Shown here: piece after piece, positions 15,093 to 23,104 of the stretch
Layout: the number at the start of each line of letters is the position of its first letter
Numbering within the stretch: position 1 is the first letter of the stretch
Virus record (IMG/VR): IMGVR_UViG_3300021375_000068
Coordinates: 1 to 39,504 of that record
DNA length: 39,504 nt
From: a virus
Strand: one strand, 5' to 3'
Position numbers and translations under genes: made by a program
The notes under the pieces: generated by a model
Seen by the model: the letters and a program-made list of their open reading frames with translations, nothing else
Database searches by the model: none
Told to the model about the DNA's origin: nothing

Positions 15093-15995
15093 GTAAGGCT
15101 CAAAGTGTTTCCACACAAGACCTTTTCTTAGTTCTTCGTCACACCAATGACAGCTAGCTAAATCATATAACCATTGACTACGTTCTGGACAAACAGGATT
15201 TAAAATATTTCTAATGTCGTGATTAGCTACGTCCCAAGTTACAGCATCCTGATCTTGTACAAATACCGGAACACCTTTTAATATACTAGCTACAGAACTA
15301 GATGAGTTATAGAATACACAGGCATGAGCACCTTCAATATCTTGTTCTAGAGTACTGCCAGGTACACTTTCATATATATTATTTTGTTTTAAATAACCTT
15401 TAAGAATATACTTACGCTTAGGATGAGGTCTTATTAATATAGGCTTATCAGTAAGTTTTCTTATTTGAGTAACTGTGTTAGCCAGCCATTGATCTAAATC
15501 AGTACCCTTCATATTCCAGCCTCCGTCTCGCTGTAGACAAATTAAAATATGACTGCCTGTTCCATTTTCTCTCCAAGGCTTCATTCCTGGCATACGCAGA
15601 TCGTATCTTAATTGATTCCATTTGGTATTGATGCTACCTTTATTAGCATATTCATGTTCATTATAAAATACACCATCTAGACTATATCGAACATACATAC
15701 TCTTTGGATCTGCAAATTTAAAACAACTGCCATCAATAGGCATACAGTGTTGTCCGTTAGCACGACTCCAATCGATTACATTTTTACGTAAATGAATGTG
15801 AGGTCCAGAAAATGTTTGACCAACCCAACCAATGAATACTCCTAGTCGTGCTGGAATAACCTCGTGTTTGGTTTGTACAAAGACTCGAGCACCAGCACGT
15901 TGGGCACCTTCAGCAAATGCTTTTAATATTTGTGCTTTGCGGTCATGGTCTGCTATTCTAGGCAAACTTGACAAATAGACTACTACATCATACAT
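15081..15995 (-). CDS. GT-B-like glycan transferase paralogue 2
   Basis: A 304-residue protein with the family signature best preserved among the four copies: WLANTVTQIRKLTDKPILIR followed by PHPKR, then ACVFYNSSSSVASILKGVPVF, and a C-terminal W-x-x-x-L...DEELRKG block. The N-terminal half (MYDVVVYLSSLPRI, GVFIGWVGQTF) looks like the first Rossmann domain of a GT-B fold. It overlaps the next upstream gene by 8 nt. Capsule-type or teichoic-acid-type transferase chemistry is the closest known parallel; the reaction is not established. Confidence 0.55.
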   Translation of the reverse strand: MYDVVVYLSSLPRIADHDRKAQILKAFAEGAQRAGARVFVQTKHEVIPARLGVFIGWVGQTFSGPHIHLRKNVIDWSRANGQHCMPIDGSCFKFADPKSMYVRYSLDGVFYNEHEYANKGSINTKWNQLRYDLRMPGMKPWRENGTGSHILICLQRDGGWNMKGTDLDQWLANTVTQIRKLTDKPILIRPHPKRKYILKGYLKQNNIYESVPGSTLEQDIEGAHACVFYNSSSSVASILKGVPVFVQDQDAVTWDVANHDIRNILNPVCPERSQWLYDLASCHWCDEELRKGLVWKHFEPYLKS

Positions 15996-17142
15996 GCCAT
16001 GACTCCAGGATTTTTTTAGCTGTGCCGTTATATATTTCTTCAGAAGTAAATTGGCTGTAACTTAAATAACATAGCCATTGACTTACATCATCTCTATAGA
16101 GATCATTGATCTGTTCTATACTGTTTCTACTGACTGGATTAGTTATATGATTTCCTAATGTAATTACAGGAACTCCGGCCCATACAGCTTCAGTGAGTGC
16201 GTTTGAATTATATCCAACCACGCAATATATGGACTTGTCTTCTAATAAATCTTCATACAAAGTTGTGCGAGTTTTTCTTGTACCTTGTTTTTTTCTAACT
16301 TTAATTGGTCGATCTGTTACTTTTTTTAGCTTTTCTTTCTGTTCTTTAATCCATTTCTGTTGATCTAATCCATAAATTTTACATACATGTAAGCTTGGCG
16401 GTATTATTAATACTGTGTTACCAGTGATTCTCCAATATTTAGGAAATGAGAATCCTTTAGTTTTGCTGTATCTTGAATTTACTATCATGTTTAATAGTCG
16501 ATCCATAGGAAAAACATGCTTTGGTTTGACAGCATGAATATCATTACGGCAAAGTCGATGAAACTCTTTTCTGCTTTTAGCGTGAATAAAATTAGTATAT
16601 CCGCTATCAACAAACCAAAAAGGAAATTCTTTTTTTATTTTATCATGTAATAGTTGTTCATTATTAAGTATATTTCTAATTAAGCAATCTGTCTCAATTT
16701 GCGAATAATTGTCTACTGTTTTATATATAGAATTTTTATATATACCTTTAGACAATTTTTTCATATGGTTGCGTGTCTGTGACTCTAAATAACGTGCTAA
16801 CAACAAACGTTTTCCTCTAGCACGGGTGCCTCCAATAGATACACATATGTCTTCAAACTGTTTAAGTAAAATATTAACTAATCGACGTTTAATTAATTTC
16901 TTAACAGTTTTTTTCCCAACATCAATATTATCTCGTAGTCTATTTAGATCTGCTATAACAGCTTGCTCTATCCTATCTCTATGTTTTGGTGCGTCATACA
17001 CTGGTTTTGTACCATTGTAATGATTAGCATATATTTTATTACAAAAATACCAATTCAAACTTTTGAGATAATACTTTATTATGAGTTGGTTAGCGAGACT
17101 ATCGCATAATTCTTCGTCATTGATAATGGTATAATTAGCCAT
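15988..17142 (-). CDS. GT-B-like glycan transferase paralogue 3, long N-terminus
   Basis: A 384-residue protein. Its C-terminal 170 residues match the neighbouring 287-residue protein closely: NTVLIIPPSLHVCKIYGLDQ, QKWI...VTDRPIKVRKK, CVVGYNSNALTEAVWAGVPVI and the ending WLCYLSYSQFTSEEIYNGTA. The first 200 residues are highly basic and unlike the paralogues, with KKTVKKLIKRRLVNILLKQ, and may be a fused or diverged domain. Only one base separates the shared start/stop pattern (ATGGCTAA) from that of the radical SAM junction. Genes 3 and 4 are probably a recent tandem duplication by their shared C-terminus. Confidence 0.5.
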   Translation of the reverse strand: MANYTIINDEELCDSLANQLIIKYYLKSLNWYFCNKIYANHYNGTKPVYDAPKHRDRIEQAVIADLNRLRDNIDVGKKTVKKLIKRRLVNILLKQFEDICVSIGGTRARGKRLLLARYLESQTRNHMKKLSKGIYKNSIYKTVDNYSQIETDCLIRNILNNEQLLHDKIKKEFPFWFVDSGYTNFIHAKSRKEFHRLCRNDIHAVKPKHVFPMDRLLNMIVNSRYSKTKGFSFPKYWRITGNTVLIIPPSLHVCKIYGLDQQKWIKEQKEKLKKVTDRPIKVRKKQGTRKTRTTLYEDLLEDKSIYCVVGYNSNALTEAVWAGVPVITLGNHITNPVSRNSIEQINDLYRDDVSQWLCYLSYSQFTSEEIYNGTAKKILESWHV

Positions 17143-17998
17143 TAAGTATACCCCAAGCTGTGCCGTTATTCATTTCTGTACGAGTAAATTGACTATAACT
17201 TAAATGACGCAACCAAGCTTCTCGTTCGTCGTCTGATGGTATGTAAGGATTTTCTATTTCACTGAGATCATGTTTTGCTAATTGTTGAGCCGCATTAGGG
17301 CCTAAAGTAAATGCTGGTGTACCGTTAATTATTGCTTCACAGGCGGCTACTGAGTTGTATGTTACTAAGCAATGGCTGTCTTTAAGATCATCTTCTAAAG
17401 TATTCTGTATAAAACGGTCATCTCTAGGTCTCTTTAGTCTAACTTTAATTGGTCGATCTGTATATTTTTTTATTTCTGCTACTGTTTGATCAATCCATTG
17501 TTGTTGATCAATGTTCCATAAAGTAAAACTTTTAGGGCTAGGTGGTGCTATTAGAATATTACGTCCTGAAGTAAAAGGTTTAGGATCTAATAGGGTAGGA
17601 TTTAGCTCTGGGCGTTTTAATTGAGCCCATTGAATATATTTTATCACCTGTTCTAGTCTATCTCTAGGTCTTTCTATAATAGGTCGAATATCATGTACAT
17701 GATCTTTTATAATACGATGCCATTGCTTCTTGCTTCTCATATTACCTAAGTATTGATTATCAATATAGAAGAATGGTGTATTGTTTTCCCAACAATTCTT
17801 TACAGCTTTTATCATTCCGGCGCCGTATATTACCCAGGTGTTGTCAGGATAAGCCCGTGCTTCTTCCAAGCTGACAGCAACTCCATTACATCCTTTTGTA
17901 AAATTAAAGATAGAAGTGTTTAATAACTTGAGGTGATTTTTAGGGAGTTTATTTGTTTCTTTTCTATCTAGACAAAGTATATCATTTGCTGTTATCAT
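17135..17998 (-). CDS. GT-B-like glycan transferase paralogue 4
   Basis: A 287-residue protein. Family blocks are NILIAPPSPKSFTLWNIDQQ, WIDQTVAEIKKYTDRPIKVR, CLVTYNSVAACEAIINGTPAF and the C-terminal LRHLSYSQFTRTEMNNGTAW, the last shared almost word for word with paralogue 3. The HP pair seen in paralogues 1 and 2 is replaced by LKRPRD, so the catalytic or phosphate-binding position may differ. It overlaps its upstream glycosyltransferase by 17 nt and the downstream gene by 8 nt (ATGGCTAA). Family relation is clear, chemistry is not. Confidence 0.55.
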   Translation of the reverse strand: MITANDILCLDRKETNKLPKNHLKLLNTSIFNFTKGCNGVAVSLEEARAYPDNTWVIYGAGMIKAVKNCWENNTPFFYIDNQYLGNMRSKKQWHRIIKDHVHDIRPIIERPRDRLEQVIKYIQWAQLKRPELNPTLLDPKPFTSGRNILIAPPSPKSFTLWNIDQQQWIDQTVAEIKKYTDRPIKVRLKRPRDDRFIQNTLEDDLKDSHCLVTYNSVAACEAIINGTPAFTLGPNAAQQLAKHDLSEIENPYIPSDDEREAWLRHLSYSQFTRTEMNNGTAWGILNG

Positions 17999-18701
17999 CT
18001 AGTAGATCAATCCTTTGTTGACAGTATTCAGTAAACAGTCTTTCTTGGTGCCAATCATTGGCCATACCAGTGTTAGAGAACTCATGGAAACAAGGAGTAC
18101 CTAGTGTATAGTGTACTAATTTAGCATCAGGATTATCTTCATATTCTGCGGCGAGCCAATTCCATTCTTTAGAAATTTCTGCTATACGATCATCTTGTGT
18201 CCATTCAAATCTATGTAGATGAGATCCAATTGATTCTTGTATATAGTCAGGTGTTAAACGTTTACATGGCATCATAGCACAATTAAAAATCATCACACTA
18301 GACCAATTCTTTCTTGGATAGTCTTCATTTTTACTGCCTAAATATTTGACAGGCATCTTTGTTTTGTAGTCGTGCTTAACAACAGCAACGTCCCAGCTCG
18401 AAAAGTTTTTTGTTTCGTTCCATAACTTTGCTATATCATCTTTAACTATCATATCACCGTCAATATAAATTGCTCGTCCTGTGTACCCTGCCATATGTGG
18501 TACTAGGAATCGTGAATATATAAAATGATTGGAACCATCAGTGTGTGTTTCCTCATATCCTGACAATAAGTTAAGTGCTAACGGATGTATGCTTACTGGT
18601 TGTGTGGCATGTCTAATTATTGAATTAACACAGGTATGGAATGCTATGGCTTCTCTAGGGTCATACCCAATGTATACTGGTATTGTATCTTGTTTACTCA
18701 T
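17982..18701 (-). CDS. GT8-like glycosyltransferase
   Basis: A 239-residue GT-A transferase: IPVYIGYDPREAIAFHTCVNSI at the N-terminus, a DGD metal motif in AIYIDGDMIV (81-83), NWSSVMIFNCA on the acceptor side and a C-terminal LVHYTLGTPCFHE block supplying the last metal-ligand histidine. The length fits small phage GT8-like enzymes. A GATAAATA late element ends 5 nt before its ATG, with no Shine-Dalgarno, so this gene probably leads a late, leaderless transcript covering the glycan cassette down to the gene ending at 15081. Confidence 0.8.
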   Translation of the reverse strand: MSKQDTIPVYIGYDPREAIAFHTCVNSIIRHATQPVSIHPLALNLLSGYEETHTDGSNHFIYSRFLVPHMAGYTGRAIYIDGDMIVKDDIAKLWNETKNFSSWDVAVVKHDYKTKMPVKYLGSKNEDYPRKNWSSVMIFNCAMMPCKRLTPDYIQESIGSHLHRFEWTQDDRIAEISKEWNWLAAEYEDNPDAKLVHYTLGTPCFHEFSNTGMANDWHQERLFTEYCQQRIDLLDDNSK

Positions 18702-18717
18702 GCAGATATTTATCTGC
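18702..18717 (-). promoter_or_regulatory. Late promoter inside an inverted repeat, leaderless spacing
   Basis: GATAAATA (18707-18714, minus strand) lies within the near palindrome GCAGAT-ATTT-ATCTGC. Five nucleotides (TCTGC) separate it from the ATG at 18699-18701, which would place transcription start on the A of the start codon. The inverted repeat could bind a regulator or be coincidental. Confidence 0.55.
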
Positions 18718-18726
18718 GTAGTTTAT

Positions 18727-19485
18727 TCAGTGTGTAGAATATGTTTCAAGGTGTCCAGCGAACCAAGGTAGTACGAGATCTTGTTGTTTAACATGTCCCC
18801 AACGATCAATACTTTGTACTGCTGATTCTGGTAATAAATTAAGTTCAGCTAAGTCTCTCCAGCTAGTAGTACGAGGATCTTGAGGCGTTACTTCGCCTTT
18901 ATAGACTACAGCTTTGATCCAAGGATCTCGTAGTCCTTTAAAAAACAATCCGCTCTTACAATCCCAACCGTTGACTGCTAGCATATGAATAAGATTAACT
19001 AAGGTATAGTGATGGTATTCATTATTTGGACTTGATATATCGTGTTGATTATATTTGATATTTGTAGTTTGCGGTATCTGTAAAATTAACATACCATTGA
19101 TGTTTGTTAAGTCCCACCAATGTTTTAAAGTGTTTACTGGATTAAGACAATACTGAAATGAATCATGTGAAGTTATAACGTCAAACGAATCTGACTGTAA
19201 CCCTGTGTTTTCCATATCCGCTTTTAAATATGTTAGATTTTTATGCGATACAGAAAGCTTATCAATTTGGTCAATTACTGTTGCTTTAATATTATAAGGT
19301 TGAGGTTTTCCGGTTGATTCAATTTCTGGATCAGTTTCTCTAGTTACCCACCATTCTGCATCTAGTCCTGCTCCGCCGCCCATGTCGCAAACTGTATTAA
19401 CAGATACCATAAATTCATAGAACGTCTCAATAGTATCTAATATTTCTCGCGAATGTTTGTGACTTACTTGATCTTCAACAAACAT
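18727..19485 (-). CDS. SAM-dependent methyltransferase (class I)
   Basis: A 252-residue protein with motif I as VCDMGGGAGLDAEWW (about 32-46), an acidic post-I region, and ITSHDSFQYCLNPVNTLKHWW as motif IV with a conserved histidine/aspartate. The C-terminal part has MLILQIPQT (motif V-like). Position just after uvsY by TAATG coupling and just before the glycosyltransferases suggests it modifies either a sugar intermediate or a small metabolite; a DNA target is unlikely since no DPPY/NPPY-type motif is present. Confidence 0.75.
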   Translation of the reverse strand: MFVEDQVSHKHSREILDTIETFYEFMVSVNTVCDMGGGAGLDAEWWVTRETDPEIESTGKPQPYNIKATVIDQIDKLSVSHKNLTYLKADMENTGLQSDSFDVITSHDSFQYCLNPVNTLKHWWDLTNINGMLILQIPQTTNIKYNQHDISSPNNEYHHYTLVNLIHMLAVNGWDCKSGLFFKGLRDPWIKAVVYKGEVTPQDPRTTSWRDLAELNLLPESAVQSIDRWGHVKQQDLVLPWFAGHLETYSTH

Positions 19486-19937
19486 TATAGTTGTATATCC
19501 TCCATACCACTCGCCCTTAATCTAACTACATGCCCTAACATAAAGTTTTTACTTTCGAGTCCTTTCATTATACCTAACCATTGGTTTCTAAGTAGAGCAA
19601 TGTCATTAATTAATGTTTCATATTCAATAACTTCGTCTTCACCATCTACATACTTTTCTGCATCACGTGATGTCAATGCTCTTTGATATGCTTCTAGATA
19701 CTTTTGAAAATGCTTACGTCTAATCTTACGTAGTTGTATATTAAGATAATTAAGCACTGCTTCTATTTCTTGTAGTTGGTGGAATCGATGTTCAGTAATG
19801 CCTGGCAAGTCTGCCAAGTTCTTTTCTACATATCCATAGACTGATACATCCTTTTTAGCACTTTCCAACTCGCTACGATAGTACATTATAAAGTCAGGTA
19901 AGTTTCCAATATTATCAACTACTTTGTTATACCACAT
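19485..19937 (-). CDS. uvsY: UvsY-like recombination mediator
   Basis: A 150-residue helical, charged protein (T4 UvsY is 137). UvsY helps UvsX displace gp32 from single-stranded DNA. Supporting features are the length, the central IEAVLNYLNIQLRKIRRKHFQKYLEAYQRAL helix rich in basic residues, and the position two genes after uvsX in the same operon, the usual arrangement in T4-like marine phages. It is coupled by TAATG to the small acidic gene upstream and to the methyltransferase downstream. Confidence 0.8.
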   Translation of the reverse strand: MWYNKVVDNIGNLPDFIMYYRSELESAKKDVSVYGYVEKNLADLPGITEHRFHQLQEIEAVLNYLNIQLRKIRRKHFQKYLEAYQRALTSRDAEKYVDGEDEVIEYETLINDIALLRNQWLGIMKGLESKNFMLGHVVRLRASGMEDIQL

Positions 19938-20215
19938 TAATAGTTGTCGTCCTCATCGTCTTCGTAACCACCGTCATCAACTTCGTCGCCCCAAGTATCT
20001 AAGCCATCATCCTCTTCTTCTTCAACAACATATGCCGATAACGCTGATTTAATACTCTTATCTTGACCAAGTTCGCTTTCGGCTATTGCGTCTGCGTTAT
20101 GCCCTTGGTTATCAATTAGTGCATTAACAACATCAATTGCGGCTTGTTTTTCATCGTTAAGATGATCTTTAACTGCTAGCCATACCTCAGATGCTGATAT
20201 TAATGTGTCTGCCAT
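19937..20215 (-). CDS. Small acidic protein between uvsX and uvsY
   Basis: A 92-residue protein. The first two thirds form a plausible helical domain (SASEVWLAVKDHLNDEKQ, IDVVNALIDNQG). The last 30 residues are extremely acidic (VEEEEDDGLD ... DDGGYEDDEDDNY). It starts 3 nt after the uvsX stop and overlaps the uvsY start. The acidic tail resembles those of proteins that mimic DNA or bind SSB/recombinase partners; no direct homologue is recognised. Placement inside the recombination operon suggests a modulator of UvsX/UvsY/gp32. Confidence 0.65.
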   Translation of the reverse strand: MADTLISASEVWLAVKDHLNDEKQAAIDVVNALIDNQGHNADAIAESELGQDKSIKSALSAYVVEEEEDDGLDTWGDEVDDGGYEDDEDDNY

Positions 20216-20218
20216 TTA

Positions 20219-21334
20219 TTATTTTCCTTCTACAGTTTCTTCTACTACAGGTGCCTGCTGTTCAACAGCAGTATCTTCCATAGCTTCTACGTCTTCAATA
20301 CTTATCTCTTCTGCTATCTTTCCGTAGCTTGCCATAATCTTATCTAAGCAACCGTCAGTGTTAAGTTCCCATGCTTTACGGAACTGTTTGATTTCATTAG
20401 CACTGTCTGGCTCGCCATAACGTAATCTGTTACCGTCTTTTTTAAGTAATCCAGCTTTTTCAGCCATATCAACTAAACCTGAGTATGGACTCATTCCTGT
20501 TGAATAAGGAATCTTAACTTGTACACCTTCAAACGGTTTAGCGTATCTGGTTTTCATTACTTTACAACCAGCTCTAATACCTTTAACATCTGATATCTTG
20601 TTACCAGCTTCGTCTTCTTTTAGTTTAAGTTTCTTCATTGCTACAACAATACTCGAAGCGTAGATAAATCCTTGTCCACCGGATATCTTATCATCTGGAT
20701 CAAACATATCTTGTGATGCGTATGTGTGATTAGTTGCTACAATACCTATGTTTAACGCACCAATCATGTTAACTGTGTTTCTAACAAGTGCTGTTAGTGC
20801 CTTAGGTTTACGACCCATATCACCTTTCATATCACCTGCTTCAAACTGATTAACATCTGTTGGTGTTAATAACATACCTAACGAGTCAATAACAAACAAT
20901 ACTTTAGGTCTTGCTTCTTCAGGCATTTCTCTATATTCTTTTACAAATTCTGAAATAGTTTTAGCTACGTCATCAATCATTGCCATATTAAGTTTAAGTA
21001 GTTTGTCATCTGATGTATCTACACCTAATGCGTGTAACCAACTTTCATCAAGTGCGTTTTCACTATCAACTAAGATAACATATATGCCTTGTTCTTGTGC
21101 GTTTTTAACAATGTTGCCTGAACAGATATAACTCTTACCTGCTCCTGATTCGCCAGCAAACACTGTTACTTTGCCTAGTGGTATACCTTTGTTAAAGTCG
21201 CCGGATATTAAATAGTTTAATGCAAAGTTACCTGTTGATACCCAATCTGTTGGATCGTTAAATCCTAAACTCATTCCAGGAATGCTTTTAGTAATACTTT
21301 TTCTAAACTTACTTGCGTCGAATGGTTTAGCCAT
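20219..21334 (-). CDS. uvsX: UvsX RecA-like recombinase
   Basis: A 371-residue RecA/Rad51-family strand-exchange protein (T4 UvsX is about 390). It forms filaments on single-stranded DNA and drives recombination-dependent replication. Walker A is GESGAGKS (61-68), Walker B VLFVIDS (145-151), and an ATNHTY switch region lies near residue 200. The C-terminal tail is acidic and valine/alanine rich (AVEQQAPVVEETVEGK). The ATG at 21332-21334 has an AAGGAGAAA Shine-Dalgarno and a full-consensus early promoter 27 bp upstream. A degraded copy of its own first 14 codons lies about 109 bp upstream. Confidence 0.95.
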   Translation of the reverse strand: MAKPFDASKFRKSITKSIPGMSLGFNDPTDWVSTGNFALNYLISGDFNKGIPLGKVTVFAGESGAGKSYICSGNIVKNAQEQGIYVILVDSENALDESWLHALGVDTSDDKLLKLNMAMIDDVAKTISEFVKEYREMPEEARPKVLFVIDSLGMLLTPTDVNQFEAGDMKGDMGRKPKALTALVRNTVNMIGALNIGIVATNHTYASQDMFDPDDKISGGQGFIYASSIVVAMKKLKLKEDEAGNKISDVKGIRAGCKVMKTRYAKPFEGVQVKIPYSTGMSPYSGLVDMAEKAGLLKKDGNRLRYGEPDSANEIKQFRKAWELNTDGCLDKIMASYGKIAEEISIEDVEAMEDTAVEQQAPVVEETVEGK

Positions 21335-21360
21335 TGTTTTCTCCTTGCTAATATGTTCTT

Positions 21361-21389
21361 ATTATACTATGTAGTGTCGTTGTTGTCAA
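21361..21389 (-). promoter_or_regulatory. Early sigma-70 promoter, full consensus, of uvsX
   Basis: -35 TTGACA at 21384-21389, -10 TATAAT at 21361-21366, 17-bp spacer. Predicted start near 21354, leaving a 20-nt leader with AAGGAGAAA before the uvsX ATG. It lies between uvsX and the uvsX 5' fossil. Confidence 0.9.
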
Positions 21390-21398
21390 TGTATAAAT

Positions 21399-21455
21399 TT
21401 ATATATTGTTACCAAAATTACTTACGTCAATTGGTTTTGCCATATATAATCTCCA
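21399..21455 (-). repeat. Fossil copy of the uvsX 5' end
   Basis: From an ATG at 21441-21443 this reads MAKPIDVSNFGNNI and a TAA (21399-21401); intact uvsX begins MAKPFDASKFRKSI. Nucleotides 21413-21444 match the uvsX start at about 25 of 32 positions, and a GGAG Shine-Dalgarno sits 7 nt before the ATG as in uvsX. The last codons and stop of the upstream SGNH gene are read from this same DNA in another frame. Confidence 0.8.
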
Positions 21456-22129
21456 AGTTGTTTGTGTTCTTTGGTAGTAGGATGATTATCATGTATCAAC
21501 CACTTGTTGATAAACTTACCATCAAATTTTAACCATGTGTTGTATTCCACATCGTGTAACAAATCTTCTAATTCGTTTCCTATATACTCCATACCCATTA
21601 GTTGTTCCATTGGATCTCTAATTGCTGTCACCGTATATGTTACGTCGATACTTTTTAAATACAACTGTAATGTTTTAAGTGCTAAAGCATGACTTCTAAA
21701 AATAGGTAAAAAGCTTTTATACTTGTACTGCCAATCAAATACTTTAACTAATTCTTTGCCTTCGTGTTGATAATTTAATCCTCCACTACATATCCACTTT
21801 CTTTTACCATGCTCAATCACTTGATCATGTTCTAGTAAATTAACCATTGCGTTACACATTGTGCCTTCGTGATTAACTTCTATATCACGTCTCCATATAG
21901 TAGGTAACATTATCACACAATGACTGATATCCAATTGCTTGGCATACATATATGCTTCTGTACATATACCAGTCCATCCCATTGCCGCCTTGGCTACAAT
22001 ATAAGACTTGTGATAGGTTTTACTATAATATACTGACCAAGGTATGGCATCTTGCCATGATGGATCTGTAAACGAGCATCCTACTAGTAAATGGTTTTTA
22101 TCTGTCATTGTTGTCAAAACTTTTTTCAT
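21422..22129 (-). CDS. SGNH-like protein (copy 3), degenerate block I
   Basis: A 235-residue protein. Block I appears as LLVGCSFTD (Cys instead of the usual Asp before Ser), and the C-terminal HDNHPTTKEHKQLGDYI matches the D-x-H-P block V with the catalytic His. VIMLPTIWRRDI may be block III. Start at 22127-22129 has an AAAGAG Shine-Dalgarno but overlaps the upstream gene by 32 nt; an internal ATG at 22106-22108 (MTDKNHLLVGCSF) is an alternative. Its last six codons are made of uvsX-derived sequence, so its natural C-terminus may have been replaced at a recombination junction. Confidence 0.55.
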   Translation of the reverse strand: MKKVLTTMTDKNHLLVGCSFTDPSWQDAIPWSVYYSKTYHKSYIVAKAAMGWTGICTEAYMYAKQLDISHCVIMLPTIWRRDIEVNHEGTMCNAMVNLLEHDQVIEHGKRKWICSGGLNYQHEGKELVKVFDWQYKYKSFLPIFRSHALALKTLQLYLKSIDVTYTVTAIRDPMEQLMGMEYIGNELEDLLHDVEYNTWLKFDGKFINKWLIHDNHPTTKEHKQLGDYIWQNQLT

Positions 22130-23054
22130 ACTCTTTGATACATTTTAAATAATCTCTACTAAAATAATGATTGTAATTATAGTTTATTGTGTCTGCTTCT
22201 AATTGATACAAGTCGTGCCACTCAGCTGGTGTAAGCTTACTAAACTTACTAATCATAGTCATTAACTCTACTACTCGTTTAACAGGATTAGTTATTGAGT
22301 CAAATCTATAATCAAACAGATTAGCATACAACTTAAATCCGTATACTTTTTCAATGTGAGCGTGCCATCCTGGTTGAGCATACGCTAAAAACAATCCACG
22401 AGTTACTATGCTGTATAAGAACTTCTCAGTGATATTCGGATAGTAGTTAGTGGCCATTGTTTCGCTTACAATGTGTAAAAAACTTTCAGTGAGTTTGTTT
22501 TCAAGAGTACAAACATTATTAGCGTGATCAAACCGTACGTGACCAAAACTATATATTTGTTGATTGAACTCATCTGTTAGATCAAAGAACTTGTTATAAA
22601 ATGATGTATTCTCTACGTTATCATTGATATGGCCATCAACTTTACTGCCATCGTGTTTGAAGTTTTTACTACAATAATCTTTATTAAAGTATCCAAATTT
22701 GTTTAGTGCTGATGTTAGGAGCCGTCTGCTAACGTGCGGTGATCCGTTAAAGCTACAAATAAAGTTTTTAAAATCTTGCTCTGGATGTATATTATACGTT
22801 ATCATCTCTTGCCAGCCTCTACCTGTAACTAAATCTTCGTTGTAACAGAATTTGACGCCATATTTGTCATTAAACTTTGGTGGAAATACATAAGCTGTTT
22901 CTATAGTAGATATATTTTTTTCTTTAGCTAACTTAACAACTTCAGTTAATATTTCTGACTGTAAGTTCTCATCAAAGCCGCCAAGGTGGTCCGCAATTTG
23001 TAGTTTATTATCAACAAACTTTAAAAATTTTTTAAAATATTCAGCGAGTGTCAT
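22098..23054 (-). CDS. Putative glycosyltransferase-like protein (TEKxxK family), second copy
   Basis: A 318-residue soluble protein, distant paralogue of the one at 2731. Shared blocks are SPHVSRRLLTSALNKFGYF (like NNRPRTHRIELINQLEQEGLL), ITEKFLYSIVTRGLFLAYAQPG (like FTEKTWKPIIANHNWITLGS) and VYGFKLYANLFDYRFD (G-F motif with acidic end). The order and spacing match exostosin/GT10-like phage proteins. It lies between gp32 and uvsX, which is unusual for a glycan gene and suggests later insertion. No Shine-Dalgarno is evident at its ATG (23052-23054); a stable hairpin precedes it. Confidence 0.5.
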   Translation of the reverse strand: MTLAEYFKKFLKFVDNKLQIADHLGGFDENLQSEILTEVVKLAKEKNISTIETAYVFPPKFNDKYGVKFCYNEDLVTGRGWQEMITYNIHPEQDFKNFICSFNGSPHVSRRLLTSALNKFGYFNKDYCSKNFKHDGSKVDGHINDNVENTSFYNKFFDLTDEFNQQIYSFGHVRFDHANNVCTLENKLTESFLHIVSETMATNYYPNITEKFLYSIVTRGLFLAYAQPGWHAHIEKVYGFKLYANLFDYRFDSITNPVKRVVELMTMISKFSKLTPAEWHDLYQLEADTINYNYNHYFSRDYLKCIKEYEKSFDNNDR

Positions 23055-23070
23055 TGTGTTAAAGACATCA

Positions 23071-23090
23071 AGGCAGTGTTGCCACTGCCT
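23071..23090 (-). terminator. GNRA-tetraloop hairpin after gp32
   Basis: A perfect 8-bp stem AGGCAGTG / CACTGCCT. On the minus-strand RNA the loop is GCAA, a GNRA tetraloop. It is followed by TTGATGTCTTT, so a poor T tract. It may reduce read-through into the downstream gene or protect the gp32 mRNA 3' end. Confidence 0.6.
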
Positions 23091-23104
23091 GATAATCTAA
23101 TAGT

